Assembly (NCBI GenBank): GCA_001910725.1 | Contig: MJGA01000031.1 | Span: forward strand, 1 to 64,000 | Source: Phanerodontia chrysosporium | Taxonomy: Eukaryota; Basidiomycota; Agaricomycetes; Polyporales; Phanerochaetaceae | Length of the DNA stretch: 64,000 bases | Direction: 5' to 3' | Part shown: one piece after another, positions 18,773-28,336 of the stretch | How positions within the stretch are numbered: the first letter of the stretch is position 1 | Layout of the letters: every line of letters begins with the position of its first letter | Notes under the pieces: model-generated | Seen by the model: only the letters and a program-made list of their open reading frames with translations | Databases searched by the model: none | Told to the model about the DNA's origin: nothing | Made by a program: the position numbers and the translations under genes

Positions 18773-19291
18773 TGACCAAGAGGTCGAGATGACGGACAGG
18801 AGCGAGGAGAGCTACCCTTATATACTACAGTACTCTAGGGCAGGCTGTACGATTACCTAAGCTGATGGGCAGCGCTTGGCATAGCCAGCGAGGCTGCGAC
18901 GCAGGCTGCGCGGCGAGGCTGTGCGGGGCTATGTCACGAGGCTGTGTCAGCTGGCAGTGTCCGAGGCTGTGTCGGGCCGAGGCTATGTCATCAGGCTGAT
19001 CAGCTCGGCGTGTCTCAGCAAGGGAAGTCATCAGGGATGACAGTGCCTCCTCGGCGATCTGGGGAACCGGTTGCAGGGCAGACCGGTGATCTGGGCAGTG
19101 TCTGAGCGCGCAGCAGGATGCGCTGGCGTCTAGGGGTGATGCGCCATCAGGGCGCTGGTGCTGAGTGGCCAGGCGCTGAGTGTGGGCGGCTAGGACTCCA
19201 GGCGGTGCGAGGGCTGCTCGCCCGTTGGATTAATCGAGGAAAATGGCTGAAAATCGGCGAAAAATAGGGCTGCGCCGTCACATCCGTGACA
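18773..19291 (-). repeat. Element A 5' LTR
   Basis: About 519 bp, minus-strand start TGTCACGGATGTG. Its inner boundary is inferred from the PBS. It contains TATATAAG (18818-18825) and, in U3 (about 18885-19005), degenerate direct repeats of GAGGCTGTGTC and GAGGCTATGTC. Only the last 42 bp match the left LTR. Confidence 0.65.
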
Positions 19292-20620
19292 GTTTCAAGA
19301 TGATCCAGCATTCAAGGTATAGTGTTCTTGCCTTCAGCATGATGTATGGCTGATCATCACGCAGGACTGGATATCATAACTATACAGTCATCTTATCGGG
19401 CGACTCACCGACCGTGCCTTCGATGGAGAAGAGAAGCAGTACACCGACCGTGAGAAGATGGGTCTACAAATCTTTGGTAACGAGCTGTTCTTCCACAAGA
19501 CACTGCGCGTGGACTACACAACGTACGATATGCGGCACGATCAGGAGTCGATCAATCCCCGTACCCATCCCGACATCATGGTTCTCGGACACGATGACGA
19601 GGACGACAACCCTCATCCATACTGGTACACCCGTGTCTTGACCATTTTCCACGTCTGTGCTCGATATGTTCCACCTGGGGCTTCCATTGATGACATTGCG
19701 TACCGTGACGTAGAGGTCATCTACGTGCGCTGGTTTGGGCGCGATACCTCTGTCCAGGGAGGTTTTGGGTCGCGACATCTGCATTTGGTTGGCTTTGTAG
19801 AGTGTTCTCTCCCGGACGCGTTAGGCTTTCTTGATCCCAAGGAAGTCATTCGCGGTGCGCACCTAATACCTGCATTTCGATTCGGTCGCACCAACGAGTT
19901 GATGGGACCATCCGCCACCCGCTATGTCGATGAAGATGCGTTACCAGAGGCTCGCGACAAGGACTGGCGGTTCTACTATGTGAATAAGTGAGTTCTATGC
20001 CAGTCTCTCCTGTTCATAGGCTTACATGTGGTCAAGCTTCGTCGACCAAGACATGTATATGTGCTACCTTGGAGGTGGCGTCAGGCATCGGGCAACTTGG
20101 CATCTCGTCAAGGTCGCAGAGACCATCAAGCTGCTGTCAAAACATGTCGAGGTCAAGGGCTATGAGCAGCTTGGTGAGTAGAGCACAGACACGACACAGA
20201 GCTTGCAAGCTCACCTTCGAAAAATCTGCAGTCATGCGTTCTACCGCCGGCCGTGCCAGAGATGAGTCCGATGTGAACGACGCACGTCCTGAAGAAAGCG
20301 GTACAGACACCATCGAGACTGAAGATCTTGAGGCCCCGGAGATTGACATCGCCGCCACCATTCAGGAACTGCTCGCCGAGCTTGAGCAGTCCGACGCCGA
20401 GGAGTGCACAGATGAAGATGCCGATGCGGAATCAGATGTGGGCGACGGAGCTGGCGAAGACGCGTGCGCACGGCCTGAGGAGGAAGGTAGTCATGTTGAG
20501 GATGATGCTGGGGGCAGTTCAGACGGCAGCGAGGATGGCAAGGACGGTGAGGACAGTGAGGACAGCGAGGACAGCGAGGACGAAGGTCCCCAGGATGATG
20601 AGCTGAATGGTAGCTACTGA
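19292..20620 (+). pseudogene. 3' part of a Plavaka/KDZ-associated gene
   Basis: Truncated on its left by element A. Coding blocks: LIGRLTDRAFDGEEKQ to YYVNK (about 19392-19987), then an intron 19988-20036 (GTGAGT...TCAAG), then NFVDQDMYMCYLGGGVRH, a second intron from about 20175 (GTGAGT...TGCAG), and an acidic tail ending at TAA/TGA near 20620. The blocks PYWYTRVLTIFHV, IYVRWFGRD and the D-M-x-M-x-x-LGGGV signature are typical of the C-terminal region of basidiomycete proteins linked with Plavaka-type transposons (family assignment from memory of these motifs). The tail is almost entirely Asp/Glu/Ser. No transposase catalytic core is present in what remains. Confidence 0.6.
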
Positions 20621-20844
20621 ATAGAATTTTTGTCGCTCATATACATAGTACGAGAGGCCTTGCCCCGGGAAGGTCAAGACTTGCCGTGCGTCTGGCTGGT
20701 TGGCTAGTGCTGTCCCCTCTAGATTACCTTAGTAAACAATTGACCGACGTCGCAATAAAACGTGGTATTATTGTCGCACTTGCATTATGTGTAGTTTATA
20801 AGACCGCGAACGTGCAAAGGCCTGATATATTGCAATATCCAGCA
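20621..20844. other. No gene recognised
   Basis: Short spacer between the Plavaka-like 3' end and the copia gag fragment. Confidence 0.5.
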
Positions 20845-21534
20845 TTATTTTCGATAAAAATTGTCGCTCACGCGTCTTTGACACTTAGAATAACCTCCAT
20901 ACACGATAATGCCACTTATTACCAGGGACTTTTTGCTGATGTCAGGGAGAGCGATGAAGAGACCGAAGATCTGAAGCAACTCGAGGTTGTTCAGAATGCC
21001 ACTGTTGTGTATCTCCTTCCAAAGCGAACCGCACTCGTTGAGCTGCTTAGCAAGGGGCTGAGTGTCGTCGATCCGATGGGTAAAGTAGGCGCGGAACTTG
21101 GTGAAGGCAGACATGGTGGTGGCGGAGGCGTAGTTGGTCTTCAGCTTGTCCCAGAGCTTCTTTGTCATGATCGAGTCATCGAGGTGGAGGATTATTGGAT
21201 CAAGGGTGAAGATGATGATGAAGCGGGTGGACGCATCGATACGCATGAAGTTCGCGCAGTCCGGGTGCACAGAATCAGGCTTGGCGATCTCACCACTGAC
21301 AACGGGCCATGACAATGTAGCAATGAGGTACTGCTTGAGCAGCATAGCCCACTGCTTGTAGTTGGCGGTGCCCTTGAGCTTTTCGACTTGCTCGAGACGA
21401 AGTGACGGGGCCGATGTGGAGAACGTCGAGGTGGATAGAACTGACGGGGTAGATATGGAGGCAGATGGACCGGAAGACGCAGAACTGCCTGAAGGCAGCG
21501 ACGGCGGCAGCAGCGGCGGAGAGATTGTGGACAT
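20845..21534 (-). pseudogene. Ty1/copia Gag fragment
   Basis: 229 codons from the ATG at 21534. A Ser/Pro-rich N-terminus is followed by a copia Gag (UBN2/DUF4219-like) region: LKGTANYKQWAMLLKQYL, SIMTKKLWDKLKTNYA, FTKFRAYFTHRIDD. The fold stops at about residue 200 (LPDISKKSLV) and then runs into unrelated sequence. No zinc knuckle or pol follows, so the element is 3'-truncated. Confidence 0.8.
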
Positions 21535-21628
21535 TTAGCAAAGATGTGAGATGGCGCGTGTGCGTGAGAGCACGGGTGAGAACGTAGCGCATGTGTGGGG
21601 TTAGAGTGCCTGGAGCCAGTTAGAGCCA

Positions 21629-21638
21629 GGGCTCATAA
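21629..21638 (-). other. Copia PBS, half initiator-tRNA type
   Basis: The minus strand reads TTATGAGCCC about 90 nt upstream of the copia gag ATG. It is complementary to GGGCTCATAA, the anticodon stem-loop of initiator tRNA-Met, the primer used by many copia elements after tRNA cleavage. The LTR that should end near 21640 is interrupted by the solo LTR at 21821. Confidence 0.6.
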
Positions 21639-21820
21639 CTTATTGAACTCGCGGTTCTCAGGGGGCTCGCGCAGGCGTCAGAAGCGACAACCAACGGTGT
21701 CCAAGCAGCGGCAAAATTGCCTAGCTGCGAAGCACTCAGTGCAAGCGTGTAACCTGTGATATTCGACAGGCCACAGCGAGCGAGTGTACGAGTGAGCGTA
21801 CGATCTAAACATGACAGCGC

Positions 21821-22345
21821 TGTCACAGTTTTCTAATTCCCTACGGTTTTATTCTCGTAAGCGCCCAGTAGGCGCCAGGGGTTAGGGTTATGGACTAGGG
21901 TTAGGACAGGCACGTGTCAGAACGCGGTCACGTGTTGGTCACGTGCTGGGAATGGACTCAGAGTCATGTGAGAATCTTATCTTTATCTTATCTATGATGT
22001 AGACGCTCCGGTACAAGGGTATAGTAGGTAGCCGGACCCAGGGTCCGGGTAGTGTATTCTAGAATAGCGTAGAAGGTTCCGGACACATCCGGTACTCGGC
22101 TTTAGACTTCGCCGAGCCCGGAGTGTCTTGGCAAGTATCGCACCATCATCACGCCATCGCGCATGTGATGGGCAGTATCAAGGGTCTCGGGTAGTACCAG
22201 GGGTCCTCCCCTTCATGTATATATACCGGGCTCTGCTGGGCTTAAGTCCCCAGCATCATCTACCTCGTCTACCACCACTTCACTCTCGCAGTCAAGTCTC
22301 ACCCCACCAAAGCTACTAAGGTAAGTAGCGGGGTTTACTTTGACA
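21821..22345 (+). repeat. Solo LTR of the element B family
   Basis: 525 bp, TGTCA...TGACA, closely similar to the B LTRs and inverted relative to them. It is flanked by the 5-bp duplication AGCGC (21816-21820 and 22346-22350). At variable sites it agrees with the 5' LTR of B (for example GACACGTGCC). It retains the AGCATCATCTA start sequence and the TATA box. Formed by LTR-LTR recombination. Confidence 0.93.
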
Positions 22346-22525
22346 AGCGCGAAGCGCATAAGTTCTGGTGCGAAGGCAAAGAGCACAAGTGTATATCACT
22401 ATACCTAAACATGACGGCGCGAAGCGCGTAAGCTAAGTACAGGTCGTAAGCATAAGGCATGATGCGGAGACACAAAATATACTCACTCCTGGTGCGAAGG
22501 CAAAGAGCACAAGGAGTGATCCTGA
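22346..22525. repeat. Short duplicated segments
   Basis: GGTGCGAAGGCAAAGAGCAC occurs at about 22368 and again at about 22491. CTAAACATGAC(A/G)GCGCGAAGCGC is found at 22405 and across the solo LTR insertion site (21804-21820 plus 22346 on). So a unit of about 120 bp was duplicated before the LTR inserted. Confidence 0.6.
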
Positions 22526-23384
22526 AGCGATTATATACTACGATCGAAGGATTAAAAGTCCGATCAAAGTCCGTGTTATCTAATCTACAATAGGCCATAG
22601 AGAGTCCGTGCGCGTGGGCGCAATCATAGGGCATGGAGACCGGGCCGGCACCGGGAGCCGAGCCACCCGACCGTTCAACAGTAGCAGCTTCGACGTAAAG
22701 TCCGGAAACCTGATGTATGCGCCGTGATCCGGGGCGGGAAGGTGTGGGTGCTTCCTCACCAGGTCGTCACACCAGATTTCATACATAACAAAGGTCTTGT
22801 AGTCAACGCCAGCACTAGAACCGGGTGGTGCGAGGTCCTCGAGTGAGTTGTAGAAACTCATTTCTAGCACGGGGTTCGAGCAGCGCAGAGGTAGTGGGGA
22901 TGAGGGTAGAAGCACAAATATAATATGAATTCATTCACTGTTTTTTGGGGTGACATAGCCTGAGTTGGTCGAGCTCCCTTAAGGTAATCTAGCAAGAGAG
23001 CTGTCTACGTCTTGACAGGTTCGGCCCGGTGGTCTCATTTGCTCTCCGTCTTATTGGACTCCCTAGATGCTTAACTATGCTACGTACATGAAGTCTGGGG
23101 GTACAGGCATAATGGACACCATCCCGGTACGGATGTTCAGATACTTTGGACCTCAACGGCGCCTGAGAGGTCACCTACATGGGCGTCATGCTATTCCGGT
23201 GACACGGGCCTCGTTGGACCTTGATGGTGGTCAGGTAGGCAGGTCTGGCACACAGTGGTCGTTTGCATGTCACCGTAATGCCAGGCACCAGGCATTGAAT
23301 CAAGAGAAGTCTAAGATCCTTTATATTCCCAAGTAAAGCAGATTCCAGATAAGTACATTGAGATCCCTTGTGTTCATTGCTATA
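22526..23384. other. No confident gene
   Basis: A 111-codon open frame on the minus strand (22580-22915) contains FYNSLEDLAPPGSSAGVDYK but matches nothing I recognise. The rest has many stops. Possibly decayed transposon sequence. Confidence 0.4.
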
Positions 23385-25942
23385 TTACATGTCTTCGTCC
23401 TCTTCATCCACCCATTCGACATCACCGATTGCGCTCTCTCCTTCGCGGTACAACTCGTCTAGACCACTGAGGCGCTCCAGATAGCCAGTCTCGTCGCAAG
23501 CGCTCCGTACGAGTGTCCAGGCATCTCGTTCGTAAGCCTCTAGGACGGCGTCACCACAGCCCGTGCACCGCGAGAAAGCAGCACCCTTTACTGGAACGGT
23601 GCGGAACTCAGCAAGGTAGCCACGAAGCTGATGCGGCACGAGGCCAAGGACGCTGCCCGACGTGTGGGGATCGGGCAGCTCGCCGCCCTTCGGTGGTGCC
23701 GGAGCAGGCGCATTGACTCTGTTGTTGTTAGCATAGTACAAATCCGGGAAGAACGCGTATCATACCCGTCGGGGTGCTGCAGCAGTGCTGCAAGTAGCTC
23801 CACCGCGGAGGAGGAAGCGATGGACGCGAGCCCAGGACGCGTGACTGTGCACATTTGGTCGAGAGTACGATCGGTGAGACTCTGAAGGTGAAAACGTCAG
23901 TGATTGTCTAGCACTAAACAGTGAGTCGAGCATACGTCCGCGGGGGCGACGATGTCGTTGCAGTAGTAGCATCCGAGTCGGTCGCCCTTTGAGAGCTCCT
24001 TGCGCACTCCATGACGCATGACAAGGAAAGTGTCAAAACCCAGCGCGGCATTCATGACGATCTGCGGTGGCAGTATTAGAAAATGTGCTTGCGAACAGGA
24101 GCACCATGCGCGCACCTTGCCTTTGGCCGCACCCATTACCGTCGGCAGCCACCGGCTTTCTCGGGAATCCATCAGGAGGAAGATAGCGTCGTGCTCATCA
24201 AAGAGCTTCTCTAGCAGCTGAACATCCTTTTTCGTCTGCTCGAGCGACGTAGGCGGTATTGGGTGACCAGGCATCGGGATACTGAGGCTGTGACCCGTCG
24301 CGTTCTGTCAGGATCCTCATGAGCAACCAATAGATATAAGAGAGACGATGTCACGCACGACACCGGGAAAGATCTTCTTCAGGTTCTCCGCTGCGCATTC
24401 CGCCTTCGGTTTGCCGCCTCCGAGACAATCCTCGAAGGTGAAGAGTGGCTGCCGTACCGGGTTCGAGAACGACACTCTGGCGCTATCGACAAAGGTGATG
24501 GTCCGCACACCCCACGCCTACCATACTCTGTCAAGGATATGGAGTTACATAGCGCCGGTATGGACGAACCATGAGAGTGCGGGCGACATAGCAGCCCAGC
24601 GTACCAGCGCCGAGAAGAAGGCAGCGCGTCTTGGATACACGTTCGAGGTCCAATTCAGGCAGAATACGCCACCGCATGAGCTTAAGGTTGAGATCAACAG
24701 CCTGCTCGGCCAGACTGTTAAGCAGAGGATCTTGTCAGCAACGACCATGCACCGCCAATACGGAGCTGTGCGTACCGTTTGGGGTCCATAGTCGGCGCCA
24801 GGTCTGCCATGCGTGGCGCAAGCTTTCCTTGCGGGTTCTTCTCCCACCCGACCGCGCTCGGACGCTCGCCGGTACCTTGCGCATTGGCGACGCCTTTGAC
24901 CAGTCCGACGCGGCTGCGCGACATGTCGCGCCAGCACAGCACGCGCAGCCCCGACGGCGTGTCGCTGAAGAGCGACGGGTAGCGGTGCGCAAGGAACGCG
25001 AGCAGGTTGCGAAGAGGCCAGCCAGGGTTGCTCGGCGCGCCTGAAGGATCGACGAAGCCAACCAAACGCTGCGAGCGTGTACGTGAGTATGTTAGCGAGG
25101 TCCGGACGTGTCATGCCTTACATGCTCTGGTGGAACTCCTTCAAAGAACGTCTGGAGGTCCTCGACTGGCGCGACTTCAGGAGCAGAGGACGAGGTGCGC
25201 ACGAGGAAGAAGGGGCGAGATTGAGTATGAAGCGCGTCATGAACGGCCGAGAGCTAGATATCTGTGAGTAGCACGTCCCCTGGGCAATGCAGATAGCGTA
25301 CCATTTCCGAGGGAAGCACCTCTGACGCGTTTTGCCAGTCGCCCCCCGCTTCCCAAGCGGGCTTGGCGACGAAAGCGGGGAAGGCAAACCAATAGTAGTA
25401 TCGGTACTTCTTCAAGTCGGCGAAAGTAATGAGAAGGAACTTTGTGAGCTTTGCGGTAGAGCCGGCCTGTATGCTTTCCCATATCTAGAGAACAAGCACA
25501 TTAAGATGACGCGTTCGCGAGGGATGGCCGGGCGCATACAGCCCGGAACATAGCTGCGTACCTCGTCGGAGAGCTCATTGAAAAGCGCAGTCTTGTCTGC
25601 TGCCTTAAACTCCTCTATGGTATTATAGTTCTTCAATAGTCCAGACACAGGCACGGCATATTTGGGTATCCTACTCTAATCATGAGTAATCAGGCGAGAG
25701 GTACAGATAGCGTACGCACTGAGGATTCTCATTGAGCGCGTCGCCCCGAGTGTGAGCGCAGATGGCATCGCAATATCCTGCCCAGTCTCTCTGTCGACAA
25801 TGGTTCTCCCCGGAGCGTAAGAGCCCGTGACCGGAATGAACTCGTCGGAGAGCTTGAGGACATCGATCTTGTGGTTGTTGAGCGCGTGCCAAAACGCGGG
25901 CTCGACGAGCGAGGAGAACGGCTGGAACTGGATGATAGTCAT
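23385..25942 (-). CDS. ATG7: Autophagy E1-like activating enzyme Atg7
   Basis: Atg7 activates Atg8 and Atg12 in an ATP-dependent thioester reaction and passes them to Atg3 and Atg10. The protein starts at the ATG at 25942 ([21 protein letters not shown], a typical Atg7 start). It continues with [44 protein letters not shown] and the nucleotide-binding [10 protein letters not shown] (GxGxxG). Then come [33 protein letters not shown], the two Cys-x2-Cys-type zinc ligands (GCYYCND) and the catalytic Cys in [10 protein letters not shown]. The acidic C-terminus ends WVDEEDEDM. It is split by many short introns, for example GTATGATACG...AACAACAG near 23714-23761. Total length is near 700 aa, normal for the family. 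All hallmark motifs are present, so it is probably functional; not every intron was resolved. Confidence 0.93.
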
Positions 25943-27171
25943 CGCGGGGTCGTGGCGGTAAGTCGTGAGGTGCAGAGGGCGCGCTGGCAGCGGTTGCCCA
26001 AGGGCACTTGGTCGGAGTAGCACGAGCGCAAGCGCAGGCGGCGAGCATGCCTGAAATGCGCCACCACGTGACTAGCTGCGTTGTGATGGCGCATCAACCG
26101 CATCAGGGCACGCTCGTCCGACGCGCAGAAAAACCGTCATATCTGCAAAGGCAGGTTGTGAAGCCTCGCTCAAACTCATTTCTGTCGTGCATGATGCTAC
26201 AATCAAACGGTCGCGTAACACTAAGATCGAAGAGGTGGCTCGCTCGCGAATCGACCTCGGATACGCAGTCCAGAGAGCTCATCTCGCGCCGAGGGAACAA
26301 GTACTTCGTGAAAGCTGTTCCACGAAATCCCCATGCTCATAACAGCGCACTCGTCTGGTACAGCTCGAGAGTCACTCTAGACCCTGACCGCCCCACATAA
26401 TGTCCACCCCTAGGCTACCATCGCAGAATAGCACCGAACAGACCGGACAACACGGCACTGCGTGCACCTCACACGAGACGCCATTTTTCCGCGGCGGGGC
26501 ACGACGCCACTTGAACCAGGGCCTGCGCGACCCGTTGCAGTGCTGCCTAGTGCCGCACGCGTACAGAACGCACTTCGCCTGCACCGCTGTGGCTGGCGAC
26601 GCAGCGCCGACTCTCACGTCGGCGGCAATGTGCATTCGCGTGCTGCTTCGTGAAGTCTTCTGACGGACAATGTGTTGGTGCCCGTAGCACTGAAACAAAG
26701 GCTGACTCTTCTGTAGCGGCGATACAAGTAAGCAGAGTCATGAATCCCGGGCAGTTGAGAATGCGATACAAGCTTGAGCGGACGAGGAGTCGAAGCTTTC
26801 TCAGAGCGGACGCTGCTTGCAGAGGGCGACCCCGCACAGCTCCGCGCACTCACGAAGAACAGAGCATATACAGACAGGCAGTTAGTCTGCCTCAAGTCAC
26901 AGCACAGCAGCGTTCTTCCGAAATCCAGTTCGTCACCTCCATACATTCCCAGCTCCTTCTACTCGGAGCGTTCCTTGCATGATGCTCAGCACACGCAAAG
27001 TGTGATGTTTTCACGATCTTTTTGTGTGCGCAAGCGGGTTGTAATGGGTACAAGGCGGTATGCGAAGGATGCGCAGCGGGCCTCCGCGCGCCCGGCGGCA
27101 GCGTGTAGTGTGCAGGAACATGCAAACGAGATGAGAATAAACACAGCAGAACGACAGAAAATCCGACAAAA
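25943..27171. other. Intergenic region between ATG7 and P1
   Basis: ATG7 is read leftward from 25942, and the P1 gene ends at 27172. Open frames here (for example minus 26372-26698) are short and unsupported. No RNA gene or repeat was seen. Confidence 0.5.
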
Positions 27172-27806
27172 TTAGTCGAAGAGACCGAAGCCCTACGCAG
27201 AAAAAGCATGTTAGTATCCAATTCTGAGGACGATCAGTCAGACGCACCATGTCGTCGTCAGACTCCTCCTTCTCCTCCTCCTTCTTGGCCTCCTCCTTGG
27301 GTGCGTCAGCAGACGCGGCAGCACCGCCAGCAGCAGCAGCGGGAGCACCGGCCGCGGGGGCAGCACCACCGGCACCGATGTTCGACAGGAGCTCCTTCAC
27401 GTTCTTGCCCTCGAGAGCCTTGGCGAGAAGGGACGCCCAGATGGGCTCGAGCTCGACACCCGCAGCGGTGGTGAGCGCGACGATCTTGTCCGACTGTGAA
27501 TTGCACGCCAGAATCAGGGCAAACTGCAGAATGGCCTCAGGGAAGGAGGGGGACGCACGGTGATCTCGACATTGTCGTCGGCGAGGATGAGGGCGGCGTA
27601 GGTCGCGGCGAGTTCAGCGGTGGCCTAGCAGTGCAGAAAGTTTGTCAGTACGGTCGGTCGCCCATCGCAAAGCGCACCAGTCGGCCCCAATCCTCATCCG
27701 ACGGGTCGCATGTCCATCCAGCGTCCGGATCCGCCATCCATCCTCCGTAACCAGCGAATTTGTGCTTCTACCACGCCAAACGTGCATAGGGACAGCGTCT
27801 CACCAT
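27172..27806 (-). CDS. RPP1: 60S acidic ribosomal stalk protein P1
   Basis: Stalk protein that, with P2 and P0, recruits translation factors. Exons 27804-27806, 27559-27624, 27248-27493 and 27172-27192 give 111 aa, the usual P1 length. Sequence: [17 protein letters not shown] at the start, [15 protein letters not shown] in the middle, [14 protein letters not shown], an Ala/Gly hinge, and the conserved end ESDDDMGFGLFD. Introns: 27193-27247 and 27494-27558 are clear. The first, 27625-27803 (GTGAGA...CTGCTAG), separates the ATG alone from the rest; it is chosen because joining gives [10 protein letters not shown], the expected P1 N-terminus. Confidence 0.93.
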
Positions 27807-28336
27807 TTGGAATCGTCGAGGGTCGCAAGGACGGGGTCGAAGGGAGTTTTGGGGACGGGCTGGATGTCGATGAGTACGCTCAGGCTCCCGCTCTCGGTGC
27901 CGCCCGTCTAGCCACGTGGCACAGGCGCCGGCCCGAACCTCGCTGTCTGGCGCCCGCGACACTTCTTCGCATCCCCGTCGTGCGCTTGCTGCTAGTTACT
28001 GCAGCAATCTATTGTGACACACTCGGAAAACCAGGCTCAAATACAATGGGCTATATCACTTTGTTCTTCTGGTCACAGGCTGCAAGTTTCCATGGAGAGG
28101 TCACCCGCGGCATTCGCCCAGGCCTCGCATGCCTAAGGACAAAAGGCCTTTGACGTCTTGCGGGTGCAAGTACAAGGCCTTCGCCCTTAAAGGGCCACAA
28201 TTCTGTATGTTCTTTCCTCACTCCCGTACCACTCAATTGCCTCCAGCTTCCCCGACATCTCGTTTCATTCTGGTGGTGTTGCTCCTTTCATTCCAAAGAC
28301 AAGAGCCACCGCCCCCACCCCCACTTACAAGTTTTC
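27807..28336. other. Divergent promoter region, P1 and F-box gene
   Basis: 530 bp between two divergently transcribed genes. Pyrimidine-rich stretches lie upstream of 28337. No TATA box stands out. Confidence 0.5.

Larger units (their letters stand above)
3613..19291 (-). mobile_element. Ty3/gypsy element A, split by element B
   Basis: Older chromovirus-type LTR retrotransposon on the minus strand. From right to left it holds the 5' LTR (18773-19291), a self-complementary PBS, ORF0, gag, pol (protease, RT, RNase H) and, beyond the nested element B at 5324-13916, the integrase, chromodomain, polypurine tract and 42 bp of 3' LTR. Removing B and one CTCTG copy restores a continuous pol frame across the junction. 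The element is dead: B interrupts it, a 1-nt deletion breaks RT from RNase H near 14440, and the 3' LTR is not a full match to the 5' LTR. The sequence right of 19291 begins GTTTC, but no matching target duplication was found on the left. Confidence 0.9.

Noticed and set aside
23067..23336. 89-codon ORF as copia RT remnant
   Set aside because: Some short stretches resemble decayed pol, but I could not align any RT motif.
26372..26698. Cys-rich minus-strand ORF between ATG7 and P1
   Set aside because: Spacing of the Cys residues fits no zinc finger, and no splice partners or start context were found.
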